Shown piece after piece: positions 25,865-35,299 of a stretch of DNA of 64,000 nt (positions are counted from its first letter, which is position 1; each line of letters starts with the position of its first letter). The notes under the pieces were generated by a model. That model did no database searches. It saw only the letters and a program-made list of their open reading frames with translations, and was not told the DNA's origin. Made by a program: the position numbers and the translations under genes. Source of the DNA: Nocardia vinacea NBRC 16497 (GTDB lineage: Bacteria > Actinomycetota > Actinomycetes > Mycobacteriales > Mycobacteriaceae); NCBI RefSeq assembly GCF_000308835.1, contig NZ_BAGN01000172.1, forward strand, positions 25,049 through 89,048, written 5' to 3'.

Positions 25865-26755
25865 TTACTCGAAGGGGCCGATGCCCGTTAGCGGGTTGCC
25901 GCCGTGCAGCCAGTACCAGGTGCCGATGGCGGCGGCTACGGCCAGGATGAGGACTACGAAGGAGCCGTAGGCGGGGCGGGTTGCCCAACCGCGGTTGCGG
26001 TCGAAGGACAGGCGGCCGGGTCCGGTCAGGAGCAGGACGACGGCGGTGCCCACGAGGATCGACTCCAGTTCCACACCGCTCTTGACCGAGGACTTGTACT
26101 GGAAGCCGGGGATCATGCCCTGCTTCCACAGCCACGCGTCGATGATCACCGCGAGCACCGCACCCGCGGCGAGCGGCGTGGCAAGGCCGAGGACCAGCAG
26201 TCCGCCGCCGCCGACTTCACCGGCGATGACCAGGATGGTCGAGAGGGTCGCGTGATCCCAGCCACCCGACGCCATCATGTCGCGGGTGCCGTCCAGCCCC
26301 GCTCCATGGAACCAGCCGGTGAGCTTCTGCAGACCGTGGTAGATGAAGGTGCCGCCGACGACGAGGCGCAGCACGAACAGGCCGAGGTCGAGGGTGCCGC
26401 GGCGGGCGTCGCCATTGCGGCGGCGTATCGGGCGGCTCGGCTCGGCGCCGGACGTGTTCGGGGCGGGCGGGATGCTGGCGTAGGAGTAGGCCGCGGCTTC
26501 GTTCGCCCTGGTCTGCTCACCGACCGAGGGGATCTCGGGATCGAGCCCGAGTTCTTCCTCGGTGCGCGGCACATCCTTGGCCAAATCGGGGCCGCTCGGC
26601 GCGGCATCGGAGGACATTCTGGGCAGCACGCCGGTGGGTGAATCGTAGGGACTGGTCACGCCACGACCGGTGGACGACACCGCCGACTGCTCCTCCGTGG
26701 GCGATGCCGCGCCCTCGGTTTTGGACGCGGCTGTGTCTTTGGGCTCTTCGGTCAC
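25865..26755 (-). CDS. DoxX family membrane protein
   Basis: 296 aa. A hydrophilic, Pro/Ser/Glu-rich first 130 residues precede a DoxX core with four to five membrane spans (LGLFVLRLVVGGTFIYHGL, HATLSTILVIAGEVGGGGL, TPLAAGAVLAVIIDAW, ILVGTAVVLLLTGPG, SFVVLILAVAAAIG). It matches the position of Rv3005c, which belongs to a membrane oxidoreductase complex tied to oxidative-stress resistance in mycobacteria. GTG at 26755 has AGGG upstream. Confidence 0.85.
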   Translation of the reverse strand: MTEEPKDTAASKTEGAASPTEEQSAVSSTGRGVTSPYDSPTGVLPRMSSDAAPSGPDLAKDVPRTEEELGLDPEIPSVGEQTRANEAAAYSYASIPPAPNTSGAEPSRPIRRRNGDARRGTLDLGLFVLRLVVGGTFIYHGLQKLTGWFHGAGLDGTRDMMASGGWDHATLSTILVIAGEVGGGGLLVLGLATPLAAGAVLAVIIDAWLWKQGMIPGFQYKSSVKSGVELESILVGTAVVLLLTGPGRLSFDRNRGWATRPAYGSFVVLILAVAAAIGTWYWLHGGNPLTGIGPFE

Positions 26756-26866
26756 GGTCGATACCCTATGCGGCCTTGCGCCCGCGTGGGCGGTCTCGAG
26801 GCGACGGCGTGTCCGTTTATCGACCCGAAGCGGCACATCGGCCGCGGTTTCCGTAACGTCTGAGCC

Positions 26867-27973
26867 ATGAGTTTGGTTGTCGCGGGGCGTATCGCCCTGA
26901 GCCTGGCGCTCGGCTCCGTCCTGCTGGTCGGCTGCGCCCGATTCGACGATTCCGCCTCCAGCCCGTTCACACCCGAACCGACCTTCAACCCCGCCGAACC
27001 CAAATCGCCGCAGCAGAACCCCTCGCAGCGCCCACGCCCGACCGGCCCGTGCATCGATCCGGATCCGAATGTGATCACGACCTGCCTGGATTCCACCGCG
27101 GGCATCATCTCGCTCGGCGAGGATGCGCTGGTCGCCGAGCGGCGCACCGGACGCATCTACAAGACCGTCGCGGTGGATCCGAGCGATCCGCAGTCGCCGC
27201 CGATTCTGGTCGGTCAGGTGGATGTGGACGGCTCCGGTGACGGCGGCATCTCCGATATCGCCCTCTCGCCGACCTACCGCGAGGACGGACTCATCTACGC
27301 CTACATCACCACCGGATCCGATAACCGGGTGGTGCGCATCGCGGAGAACGGGCCACCGAAGACCATCCTCACCGGAATTCCGAAGGGGGCGGTCGGCAAT
27401 CACGGTGCGCTGGAATTCATTTCGCCGACCGAACTGTTGGTGCTGACCGGCGATGCGGGCAATCCCGGTCTGGCAAGTGCGCCGTCGTCGCTGGCGGGCA
27501 AGGTATTGCGGATCAACTCGCCGTCACCGGGCGCCAATGCGGAGGTCGTGGTGTCGGGCCTCGGCACGGCGGGCGATCTGTGCGACGACGGTAAGGACAG
27601 CGTCTGGATCACCGATCGCACCCCGACCGAGGATCGACTGCAGCGCCTCGGCCGGGACGGATCGATCACCACCGCGTGGACTTGGCCGGATCGGCCCGGC
27701 GTGGGTGGCTGCGCGGCCGGACCCGATGTGGTGGCGATCGCGATGTCGGGGGCGAAGGCGTTGGCGATCGCGAATCCGGATGCGAACACCCACGCGATCA
27801 CCGCGGCGCCGACGTTCACCGTGCAGGACAAATACGGCAGGCTCGGCGGTGCGGCAGCCGGTGCGGACGGCACCATCTGGGCGACCACCGTCAACAATGA
27901 CGATAATCATGGGCCGTTCGACGATCGGGTGATCAAGATCCCGCCGCCGTCGCAGGGCACCGGGCCGGACTAA
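26867..27973 (+). CDS. LppZ-like lipoprotein with a sugar-dehydrogenase-type beta-propeller
   Basis: 368 aa. Lipobox LLVGC (Cys at 23) in a short signal peptide; a Pro/Gln-rich tether follows. The rest resembles the PQQ-glucose/sorbosone dehydrogenase propeller: ISDIALSPTYREDGLIYAYI, GNHGALEFISPTELLVLTGD and LAGKVLRINSPSPG. Matches Rv3006 (lppZ) by position. It would be anchored outside the membrane; substrate unknown. Confidence 0.85.
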   Translation: MSLVVAGRIALSLALGSVLLVGCARFDDSASSPFTPEPTFNPAEPKSPQQNPSQRPRPTGPCIDPDPNVITTCLDSTAGIISLGEDALVAERRTGRIYKTVAVDPSDPQSPPILVGQVDVDGSGDGGISDIALSPTYREDGLIYAYITTGSDNRVVRIAENGPPKTILTGIPKGAVGNHGALEFISPTELLVLTGDAGNPGLASAPSSLAGKVLRINSPSPGANAEVVVSGLGTAGDLCDDGKDSVWITDRTPTEDRLQRLGRDGSITTAWTWPDRPGVGGCAAGPDVVAIAMSGAKALAIANPDANTHAITAAPTFTVQDKYGRLGGAAAGADGTIWATTVNNDDNHGPFDDRVIKIPPPSQGTGPD

Positions 27974-27987
27974 CCGCGCCGATAACA

Positions 27988-28020
27988 AAGTGGGCGGGTC
28001 CTTTACGGACCCGCCCACTT
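27988..28020. terminator. Bidirectional terminator
   Basis: AAGTGGGCGGGTCC pairs perfectly with GGACCCGCCCACTT over a 5-nt loop between the convergent LppZ-like and gatB genes. Confidence 0.85.
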
Positions 28021-28060
28021 CACGTTGGCTTCGTTGGGAAACCGCCGGTGCGGACCGAAC

Positions 28061-29566
28061 TCAGGCGCAGGCCTGGAGCACGAGCTCACGCACGCGAGCC
28101 GCGTCGGCTTGGCCGCGCGTCGCCTTCATGACGTCACCGACGATCTTGCCCGCGGCCTGCACCTTGCCCGAGCGGATCTTCTCGGCGATATCGGGATTGG
28201 CCTCGAGCGCCTTCTGCACCTCGGCCTGCAACGCGGTCTCGTCGCTGACCATGCCGAGGCCCTTGGTCTCGACGATCTTCGCCGGATCGCCCTCGCCCGC
28301 CAGCACGAAGTCGACGACCTGCTTGGCGACCTTGTTGTTCACCGTCTTCGATTCGACGAGCTTGATCACCTCGGCCACCTGGGCGGGCGTGATCGGCAGT
28401 TCCTCCAGGGATACCTCACGCTCCTTGGCCTTTTCGGTGAGGTAGGCGACCCACCACGAGCGGGCCTCGTTGACCGGAGCGCCCGCATCGACGGTCGCGA
28501 TGATCAGATCGAGCGCGCCTGCGTTCACCAGGTCGCGCATGACCTCGTCGGACAGCCCCCAGTCGGACTGGATGCGCGCGCGGCGCAGCCACGGGTACTC
28601 CGGGATCGTGCCGCGCAGCTGCTCTACCCAACCCGCCGCGGGCGCAACGGGTTCCAGGTCCGGCTCGGGGAAGTAACGGTAGTCCTCGGCGGTCTCCTTG
28701 CGGCGACCGGGCGAGGTGGTGCCGTCGCTCTCATGGAAGTGCCTGGTCTCCTGCACGATCGAACCGCCGTCGGCGAGAATGGCGGCCTGGCGGCGCATTT
28801 CGAAGCGGACCGCGACCTCGACGCTCTTGAGCGAGTTGACGTTCTTGGTCTCGGTGCGGGTGCCGAATTCCGTTGCGCCGATGGACATCAGCGAAACGTT
28901 GGCATCGCAGCGCAGCGAGCCCTGCTCCATTTTGACGTCGGAGACCTGCAGCGACTTCAGGACCTCACGCAGCGCGGTCACGTAGGCGCGCGCCACTTCC
29001 GGTGCCCGCTCCCCAGCACCGGTGATCGGCTTGGTGACGATCTCGATGAGCGGCACGCCGGCCCGGTTGTAGTCCAGCAGCGAGTGACTCGCGCCGTGGA
29101 TGCGGCCGGTCGAGCCACCGATGTGGGTGGACTTGCCGGTGTCCTCCTCCATATGGGCGCGCTCGATCTCGACACGGAAGGTACTGCCGTCGTCGAGGAC
29201 CACGTCGAGGTGACCGTTGGTGGCGATCGGCTCGTCGTATTGGCTGATCTGGTAGTTCTTCGGCTGGTCCGGGTAGAAGTAGTTCTTGCGCGCGAACCGG
29301 CCCCACGGGGTGATCGCGCAATTCAGGGCCAGCCCGATCCGGATCGCCGACGCCACGGCCTGCTCGTTCACCACCGGCAGCGAGCCCGGCAGACCGAGGC
29401 ACACCGGGCACACCTGGGTGTTCGGCTCCGCGCCGAACTCGGTCGGACAACCGCAGAACATCTTGGTCGCGGTGTTCAGCTCGACGTGAACCTCCATGCC
29501 GAGCACCGGGTCGAACCGGTCGATGACATCGGCATAGTCCATCAAGTCGACGGTGGGTGCACTCAT
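28061..29566 (-). CDS. gatB: Asp-tRNA(Asn)/Glu-tRNA(Gln) amidotransferase subunit B
   Basis: 501 aa. Subunit of GatCAB that converts misacylated Glu-tRNA(Gln) or Asp-tRNA(Asn) to the amidated form. Features: GMEVHVELNTATKMFCGCP, CPVCLGLPGSLPV (zinc site), NYFYPDQPKNYQISQYD and a C-terminal YqeY-like helical domain (GKVQAAGKIVGDVMKATRGQ). gatA and gatC are not in the window. The order gatB then pfkA follows M. tuberculosis Rv3009c-Rv3010c. Confidence 0.96.
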   Translation of the reverse strand: MSAPTVDLMDYADVIDRFDPVLGMEVHVELNTATKMFCGCPTEFGAEPNTQVCPVCLGLPGSLPVVNEQAVASAIRIGLALNCAITPWGRFARKNYFYPDQPKNYQISQYDEPIATNGHLDVVLDDGSTFRVEIERAHMEEDTGKSTHIGGSTGRIHGASHSLLDYNRAGVPLIEIVTKPITGAGERAPEVARAYVTALREVLKSLQVSDVKMEQGSLRCDANVSLMSIGATEFGTRTETKNVNSLKSVEVAVRFEMRRQAAILADGGSIVQETRHFHESDGTTSPGRRKETAEDYRYFPEPDLEPVAPAAGWVEQLRGTIPEYPWLRRARIQSDWGLSDEVMRDLVNAGALDLIIATVDAGAPVNEARSWWVAYLTEKAKEREVSLEELPITPAQVAEVIKLVESKTVNNKVAKQVVDFVLAGEGDPAKIVETKGLGMVSDETALQAEVQKALEANPDIAEKIRSGKVQAAGKIVGDVMKATRGQADAARVRELVLQACA

Positions 29567-29669
29567 AGCGATCAGTCTATTGACCCGCCCGCCGCCCCCG
29601 CCAAGCGGTCAGCACCCGTCGTGTCTCTCGCGACCCCGTCGGCCCGGCGACCGCTGAGCCGTCGCATAA

Positions 29670-29717
29670 CCAGTGCGCTCCTCGCAGAATGTGGAGCTTC
29701 TGCGAGGAGCGCACTGG
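29670..29717. terminator. 20-bp perfect hairpin between gatB and the hydrolase
   Basis: CCAGTGCGCTCCTCGCAGAA and its exact complement flank an 8-nt loop. It is 33 nt past the minus-strand hydrolase stop and about 100 nt upstream of the gatB start, so it most likely terminates the hydrolase transcript. Confidence 0.7.
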
Positions 29718-29749
29718 ATGTGCGGTAGCGCTCTGACCGGGCGGTTCGG

Positions 29750-31132
29750 TCAGCGGGGTTGGGTGTGTTGGGCGAGCCAGGTGGTTGTGTAGGTGAGGAC
29801 GTCGGGGGCAATGGTGGTTTCGATGGTGGTGTATTCGCTGGGCAGGCCGGAATTGGCGGGTTGCATGAAGTGGTTGAGGCCGGAGAAGACGTGGACGGTG
29901 GCGTCCGGATCGGCGCCCAGGCGGTCGCGCATCGGTTGTTCGTTCTGGGTGGCGAGGACCTGCATGTCCTTGGTGCCGAAGAAGGCCAGGACTGGGATGC
30001 GCAGGGCGGAGAGCGCGGGGGCCGGGTCGTAGGTGATGAAGGACGCCATGTACGTGGTGTTGTAGGCGTCGAGGGTTTCCGCGGAGGCGCGCTGGTCCGG
30101 CGGGAGGGATTCGTTGTGGCGGTAGGCGAGGGCCTTGGCGGCGGCCAGGTCACCGGAGCGGATCAGGTTGGTCCAGTCGGTGATGTAGGTGACCTGATCA
30201 TCGATCCGGGACTGGGGTGCGCCCGCCGCGCTGAGCAGTGCGCGGTTCTGCTCGATCAGCACCTCCCAGCCGGGTACAGAGGGGCCCGCCATCAGGATCG
30301 CGAAGGCGACTCCGCTGTCGGGCCGGGATGCCACCAGGGGTGCGAGGTAGCCGCCCTCGCTGTGGCCGAACAGTCCGACGCGGGCCGGATCGATATCCGG
30401 GCGGGCGCGTAGGAAGCGCACGCCGGCGGCCGCATCACCAGCGAGATCGTTGTAAGTTGCGTCGTCGAGTTTGCCGCTGGTACCGCCGACGCCGCGGTCA
30501 TCGGTACGCAGTACGGCATAACCCGCGCGGGTGTAGGTGTCGGCCAGTAGCAGGAAAGGCTTGTGGCCCATGAGTTCTTCGTTGCGGTCCTGGGGGCCGC
30601 TGCCGGAGATCATCAGGATTGCCGGGAAGGGGCCGTTGCCCGCGGGCAGGGTCAGTGTGCCCGCGATGGTGATATCGCCGTTGCGGTAGGTGACGTCTTC
30701 GGAACGGTAGGGGTACGGCGGTTTCGGCTCCTGCGGATGCGCGGACGTTCCGATCTTGCCGGGCTCGAGCGTCAACGGCAGGCTCTGGCCCGCTTGCCGG
30801 AACTCACCGCTGATCCGGTTGGCCCCCTTGTCGAATTTGCCCTCGAACGCCGCATCACCCGGAGTGTTCGGAATCGCGAACGCCACCCGATCCGGTTCGG
30901 CGGAAACACCTTTCAGCTCCGCGCCGTTCACACCTTGCGACGGGATATCGATGGTGGCGCTGCCGTTATCGGCGAAACTCACCCCCACCGCCAGCGGAGC
31001 GTCGGGCACCTCGATGGATCCGTGCCAATCCCCGGTCAACGACCGGGTCTGGCCCTTATCCGATGACGAACACCCCACCACCAACGCAACGATCAGGATC
31101 AGAACCGAGACGAGCCATCGCCCAGTGCGCAT
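29750..31132 (-). CDS. Alpha/beta-hydrolase lipoprotein
   Basis: 460 aa. Lipobox VVGC (Cys at 21). Residues about 30-125 form a beta-sandwich-like extension (LTGDWHGSIEVP, ISGEFRQAG), followed by an alpha/beta hydrolase: nucleophile GHSEGGYLAP, acid near FFGTKDMQV, histidine near GLNHFMQP. Surface-anchored serine hydrolase of unknown substrate. Confidence 0.82.
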   Translation of the reverse strand: MRTGRWLVSVLILIVALVVGCSSSDKGQTRSLTGDWHGSIEVPDAPLAVGVSFADNGSATIDIPSQGVNGAELKGVSAEPDRVAFAIPNTPGDAAFEGKFDKGANRISGEFRQAGQSLPLTLEPGKIGTSAHPQEPKPPYPYRSEDVTYRNGDITIAGTLTLPAGNGPFPAILMISGSGPQDRNEELMGHKPFLLLADTYTRAGYAVLRTDDRGVGGTSGKLDDATYNDLAGDAAAGVRFLRARPDIDPARVGLFGHSEGGYLAPLVASRPDSGVAFAILMAGPSVPGWEVLIEQNRALLSAAGAPQSRIDDQVTYITDWTNLIRSGDLAAAKALAYRHNESLPPDQRASAETLDAYNTTYMASFITYDPAPALSALRIPVLAFFGTKDMQVLATQNEQPMRDRLGADPDATVHVFSGLNHFMQPANSGLPSEYTTIETTIAPDVLTYTTTWLAQHTQPR

Positions 31133-31640
31133 GCCGCAACACTACCGATCCGCACGCCATATCGGACGAACTCGGACACCCATGGCGCCCGGCATTACTG
31201 CCATCCTCCGATACCGCGATCGCGCTCTCGAAGTATCCAGCAGCATCGTGGGCGATTGCCGCCCAGCAGCGCTGGACTGCCCAGCGACCCTACATGAGCT
31301 CACGGCCGCGCCTGTTTCGAAGATCGAACGCCGGTCAGTAATTGCGATCAGCAATCCTGGGCTCGCACCGGAGTTCGGATCGCCAGTAATTCCGCACCAT
31401 CCCGGCGAGGCGAACCGAGAACGCTGCGCGGCTATCCGCACCCCCGCGCGCGTACCGAACCGGCCCGGTAGTCGCTGCCATTCGGCCCGGTCAACGTCGC
31501 CTCAGCAGGTGTATTGCCCTCCGCGCCAGCGGAATCCGGGGCGATCCTCACGCCGTGCTCACCGCCCCCGACAATCGCCTCTCTCGACCTGGACAATGAC
31601 CGTTCCAGCATTCCGCCAGCGGACCGCAGGGGGCCGACCT
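31133..31640. other. Intergenic stretch without a supported gene
   Basis: About 510 bp. Two short frames on the minus strand (31432-31644 and 31142-31441) overlap end to start, but their composition is unlike protein and no toxin-like PIN signature is present. It contains the promoter of the lipoprotein gene. Confidence 0.5.
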
Positions 31641-32084
31641 TCACGCCCCGCGGGCGTATCGGACTGCGGCGGCGATCGCGTCCATATCGAGTTCGATGGT
31701 GGGGTCTTCCTCTTGTGCCTCTTGGAATTCCAGCACTGCGTCCGACATGCCGCCGCGGCGCGCGATGGCGAGGAGTTCACGGCGGACGTAGGCACCGAGC
31801 GGGAGTTCGGCCGCGCGGGCGCGGCGGCCGAACATGCCGAGGGCATCGGCGGGCAGATCGTAGACCTGGATGAGGGTTACCGCATCGGAGTCGAATTGCG
31901 GGGTCAGATCGCGGCCCTGGGCTTCCAGGAATTCCACGATCGTGTCCACGGAAGTTCGCCGACGCGCCATTGCGATCAGTTCCTGACGGACCTGAGCTTC
32001 GATCGATATGCCCGCGATGCGAGCACGGCGGCGGAACACGGCGACAGCATCGGTGGGCAGGTCGGATACCTGGAGTTGAGCCAC
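31641..32084 (-). CDS. Double ribbon-helix-helix antitoxin-like protein
   Basis: 147 aa made of two FitA/VapB-like modules: QVSDLPTDAVAVFRRRARI then QVYDLPADALGMFGRRARA, each followed by a helix (VRQELIAMARR, VRRELLAIARR). Ribbon-helix-helix antitoxins usually act as dimers; two copies in one chain give a built-in dimer. No PIN-domain toxin gene is next to it. GTG at 32084 is the start supported by the first beta strand. Confidence 0.75.
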   Translation of the reverse strand: MAQLQVSDLPTDAVAVFRRRARIAGISIEAQVRQELIAMARRRTSVDTIVEFLEAQGRDLTPQFDSDAVTLIQVYDLPADALGMFGRRARAAELPLGAYVRRELLAIARRGGMSDAVLEFQEAQEEDPTIELDMDAIAAAVRYARGA

Positions 32085-32148
32085 GACGACCAGAGTAGCT
32101 GTGCGACAAAGAATTCGGCAGGTCTCGATTGCGCAACAACCGCCGGAA

Positions 32149-33183
32149 TCAGCCGAAAAATGCCTCGGCTTCGCGGTAGCGCTCCTCGGGCACTCGCTTG
32201 AGCTGCTTGGTGGCCTCGGACAACGGAACCAGATCGATGGAAGTGCCGTGCAGAGCAACCATTTGGCCGAATTGTCCGGCATGTACGGCTTCGGCGGCAT
32301 GCAGACCGAACCGGGTCGCCAGCACCCGGTCGTACGGGGTCGGGCTGCCGCCGCGCTGGACGTGACCGAGCACGGTGGTGCGGACCTCTTTGCCGATACG
32401 GCGTTCGATCTCGGTGCCCAGCTGCTGTGCGACACCGGTGAACCGTTCGTGGCCGAATTCGTCGATACCGCCCTCGCGCAGCGCGAATCCCGAATCGGGG
32501 GCCGGGTGCGCACCCTCGGCAACCACGCAGATGAAGTGCTTATCGCCGCGCTGGAAGCGGCGCTTGATCATCGAGCACACCGCGTCCACGTCGAAGGGCA
32601 CCTCGGGAACCAGCGTGAGGTGCGCGCCGGCCGCCATGCCCGAGTTGATCGCGATCCAGCCCGCGTGGCGGCCCATCACCTCGACCAGCATGACGCGCTG
32701 ATGCGATTCCGCGGTGGTGTGCAGCCGGTCGATGGCCTCGGAGGCGATGGACAGCGCGGTGTCGTGGCCGAAAGTTACGTCGGTGCAGTCGATGTCGTTA
32801 TCGATGGTTTTCGGGACCCCGACCACCGGGACGCCCTCGTCGGACAGCCAACTCGCGGCGGTGAGCGTGCCCTCGCCGCCGATCGGGATCAGTGCCTCGA
32901 TCCCGTTGTCGTCGAGGGTGCGTTTGATCTGGTCCAGCCCGGCACGCAGTTTGTCGGGGTTGGTGCGAGCGGTGCCGAGCATCGTGCCGCCCTTGGTGAG
33001 CAGGCGGTCGGTGCGATCGTCGTTCTGAATGGTGATCTTTCGGTCTTCGAGTAGACCACGCCAGCCGTCCTGGAAGCCGATGATCGCGTCCCCATAGCGT
33101 CCGTTCGCGGTGCGAACGACGGCACGGATGACCGCGTTCAGTCCTGGACAGTCGCCGCCTCCGGTCAAGACTCCGATACGCAT
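32149..33183 (-). CDS. pfkA: 6-phosphofructokinase
   Basis: 344 aa. Phosphorylates fructose 6-phosphate in glycolysis. Motifs: GVLTGGGDCPGLNAVIR, IGGEGTLTAAS, VPKTIDNDI with the catalytic Asp, VEVMGRHAGWIA and GHVQRGGSPTPYDR. ATG at 33183 (MRIGVLTGG) is the family start; codons upstream look non-coding. Confidence 0.94.
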   Translation of the reverse strand: MRIGVLTGGGDCPGLNAVIRAVVRTANGRYGDAIIGFQDGWRGLLEDRKITIQNDDRTDRLLTKGGTMLGTARTNPDKLRAGLDQIKRTLDDNGIEALIPIGGEGTLTAASWLSDEGVPVVGVPKTIDNDIDCTDVTFGHDTALSIASEAIDRLHTTAESHQRVMLVEVMGRHAGWIAINSGMAAGAHLTLVPEVPFDVDAVCSMIKRRFQRGDKHFICVVAEGAHPAPDSGFALREGGIDEFGHERFTGVAQQLGTEIERRIGKEVRTTVLGHVQRGGSPTPYDRVLATRFGLHAAEAVHAGQFGQMVALHGTSIDLVPLSEATKQLKRVPEERYREAEAFFG

Positions 33184-33254
33184 GGCGCATATCTTGCACC
33201 GCTTCGCGCGATCGCGCGGTCGCACCCCCGTGAACACCGGGTAACGGCTATGAC

Positions 33255-35102
33255 TCAATACACATAGACGATGGCGTTCTCGCCGCCGCTACAGGTTGCG
33301 AATTGGTCACCGGCCGTGCAATTCATCTGGTAATCCCGATTCTTGATCGGGCTGTGCGCCATAACCGATCGATCGGTAATGGTGCTGTCACCGCCATTCG
33401 CGTACGCCTTGCGCACCTCCTCGGCGAAGGCGCAACTGGTCACGGTGGTGCCGATCGCGGACGAGGTGAAACGGCCGAGCGCCGGATACAGCTGAGCGCA
33501 CGGTTTCGCACCGGCGGGCAGGTGTGCGGGCATGGTCGTGGTCGTCGGTTGACCGGAATGTTCGCTTGCGTTGTGCACCTGCCAGCCGACAATCCCACCG
33601 ATCGCCAGGACCACGAGCAACGCGCCGATCCAGACGATGCGCATCGATCGACGCGCAGGAATGGGTGTCGGATCCGGTGGATATGGTGCGTCGGATTGGG
33701 GCATCGGCATGCCGACGGTTCTCGACAGTGCCTCGGTGGTCGCGTCATGCGGTGGAATATCGCGGCGCATCGGATCCGACGAGTGCCGCCGCACGAGCGT
33801 CGGCTCGAGTCCGGTGATCTGTTGCGGTCCGCTCGCCGAGGCCGGACCGCCGGTCTGCCGCGGCCCGCTCGACTGCTGCTGGTCACCTGTTTGGTGCGGC
33901 CCTCCCGACTGCTGTGAATCGCCCGCCTGCTGCACCCGGCCTGGCGACTGCGGACCAGCTGGCTGCTGCGACCCAACAGACTGCAGCGGACCACCCGCCC
34001 GGGGCGGGCCACCTGCCTGCAGCGGGCCCTTCGACTGCTGCGACCCACCAGACTGGTGCCCGCCTGTCGGCTGCGACCGGCCCAACTGCTGCGACCCACC
34101 TGCATGCGGACCCGCCGACTGCGACCCGCCAGACTGCTGCGGCCGGCTCGGCGATTGGCGCGCAGCCGTCGATTCCGGTCCGAAGGTCGGGAAGATGATG
34201 GTCGCTGGGGCGGGTTGTGGGTGCTTGGAGATCTGGGCGGTGGGCAGGTCCGAGTTCGGTATGGAAGATGTGCCCGATACTGCGGCTCTGGCTGCCGAGG
34301 CGAGTGCACCGGCCGTTGGGTAGCGGTCGGCGGGTTCCTTGGCCATGCCGCGGGAGATGACCTCGTCCAGTGCGCCGGGCAGTCCGGCTCGTTTGGTGGT
34401 CGGGCGGGGCGGTGGTGCCGAAAGGTGGGCTCGGATGAGCGAACTCATTCCGTCGGCCGGGAAAGGTTGTGTGCCGGTGAGGCATTCGAACAGCACGCAG
34501 GCGAGGGAGTAGACGTCGGCGGTGCCGCCGATCGGGGCGGTGTCGAATCGTTCCGGCGCGATGTAGCTGTAGGAGCCGATGGCTTGGCCGGTCGCGGTGA
34601 CGCTGGGGTCGCGCTCGGAGCGGGCGATGCCGAAGTCGGCTAGGTACGCGAAATCCGAAGGGGTGACCAGGACATTGGCGGGTTTGACGTCGCGATGCAC
34701 CAAACCCTCGGCATGCGCGGCATCGAGGGCGGCCGCGACCTGTTCGATGATGCCGACCGCACGGGTGGGGCTCAGCGGCCCCTTGTCGCGCAGCACCGAG
34801 CGCAGATCGCTGCCGCGGACCAGCCGCATATCGATATAGAGCACTCCGTCGATTTCGCCCCAGTCATGAATCGGGATGACATGCGGTTCGGCCAGCCGTG
34901 CCGCAACCCGGGATTCGTGCCGGAACCGCTGCTGGAACCGCGGATCGCCGGCCAGCGCAATGGGCAGCAATTTGACCGCGACCACCCGGTCCTTGACCGT
35001 GTCGTACGCCTCGTAGACCTCCCCCATCCCGCCGCGGCCCAGCAACGCACGCAATTCGTAGGGTCCGAATCGCGTACCGGCCCGCGACTCCGTTTCGTCC
35101 AC
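33255..35102 (-). CDS. Membrane Ser/Thr protein kinase
   Basis: 615 aa. Hanks-type kinase domain: GRGGMGEV at 22-29, Lys44, HRDVKPAN at 136-143, DFG at 156-158 and APE at 182-184. A Gln/Ser/Gly/Pro-rich linker follows, then one membrane span (RIVWIGALLVVLAIGGIVGW) and a short extracellular domain with four cysteines (PCAQLYP, TSCAFAE, MNCTAGD, ATCSGG). No PASTA repeats. GTG at 35102 has GGAGG 8 nt upstream. Confidence 0.9.
   Translation of the reverse strand: MDETESRAGTRFGPYELRALLGRGGMGEVYEAYDTVKDRVVAVKLLPIALAGDPRFQQRFRHESRVAARLAEPHVIPIHDWGEIDGVLYIDMRLVRGSDLRSVLRDKGPLSPTRAVGIIEQVAAALDAAHAEGLVHRDVKPANVLVTPSDFAYLADFGIARSERDPSVTATGQAIGSYSYIAPERFDTAPIGGTADVYSLACVLFECLTGTQPFPADGMSSLIRAHLSAPPPRPTTKRAGLPGALDEVISRGMAKEPADRYPTAGALASAARAAVSGTSSIPNSDLPTAQISKHPQPAPATIIFPTFGPESTAARQSPSRPQQSGGSQSAGPHAGGSQQLGRSQPTGGHQSGGSQQSKGPLQAGGPPRAGGPLQSVGSQQPAGPQSPGRVQQAGDSQQSGGPHQTGDQQQSSGPRQTGGPASASGPQQITGLEPTLVRRHSSDPMRRDIPPHDATTEALSRTVGMPMPQSDAPYPPDPTPIPARRSMRIVWIGALLVVLAIGGIVGWQVHNASEHSGQPTTTTMPAHLPAGAKPCAQLYPALGRFTSSAIGTTVTSCAFAEEVRKAYANGGDSTITDRSVMAHSPIKNRDYQMNCTAGDQFATCSGGENAIVYVY
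33840..34150 (-). repeat. Degenerate GGSQQ/GPPQ coding repeats in the kinase linker
   Basis: The linker between kinase domain and membrane span is built from short imperfect units such as GGSQQ, GGPLQ and AGPQ, seen in DNA as repeated CTGCTGCGACCC-like blocks. Such tracts vary in length between strains by slippage. Confidence 0.6.
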
Positions 35103-35299
35103 CCCGTTTACCTCCACCTCGCGGCCACGACCCGGCCGTGGTCCTGCGACCTCACCCGGTACGTCGGGATTCTCGGGTGCCGCCGTTACCCGGTCAAGTG
35201 TGCGCGCACGTCGCTTGACGATGCTCAGGATCGACGGCCGATGCCGGTTGTGGCCGTTACCCGATCAAGGGCACGCACACCTGGCCGGACCACAGCCGA

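Noticed and set aside
23886..26135. 749-codon minus-strand frame across ilvD
   Set aside because: Antisense to a certain ilvD gene and running through its terminator; no domain visible.
28025..29728. 567-codon plus-strand frame across gatB
   Set aside because: Antisense shadow of gatB.
31142..31644. Two overlapping small frames downstream of the antitoxin-like gene as a toxin
   Set aside because: No PIN aspartates or other toxin motif and non-protein-like composition.
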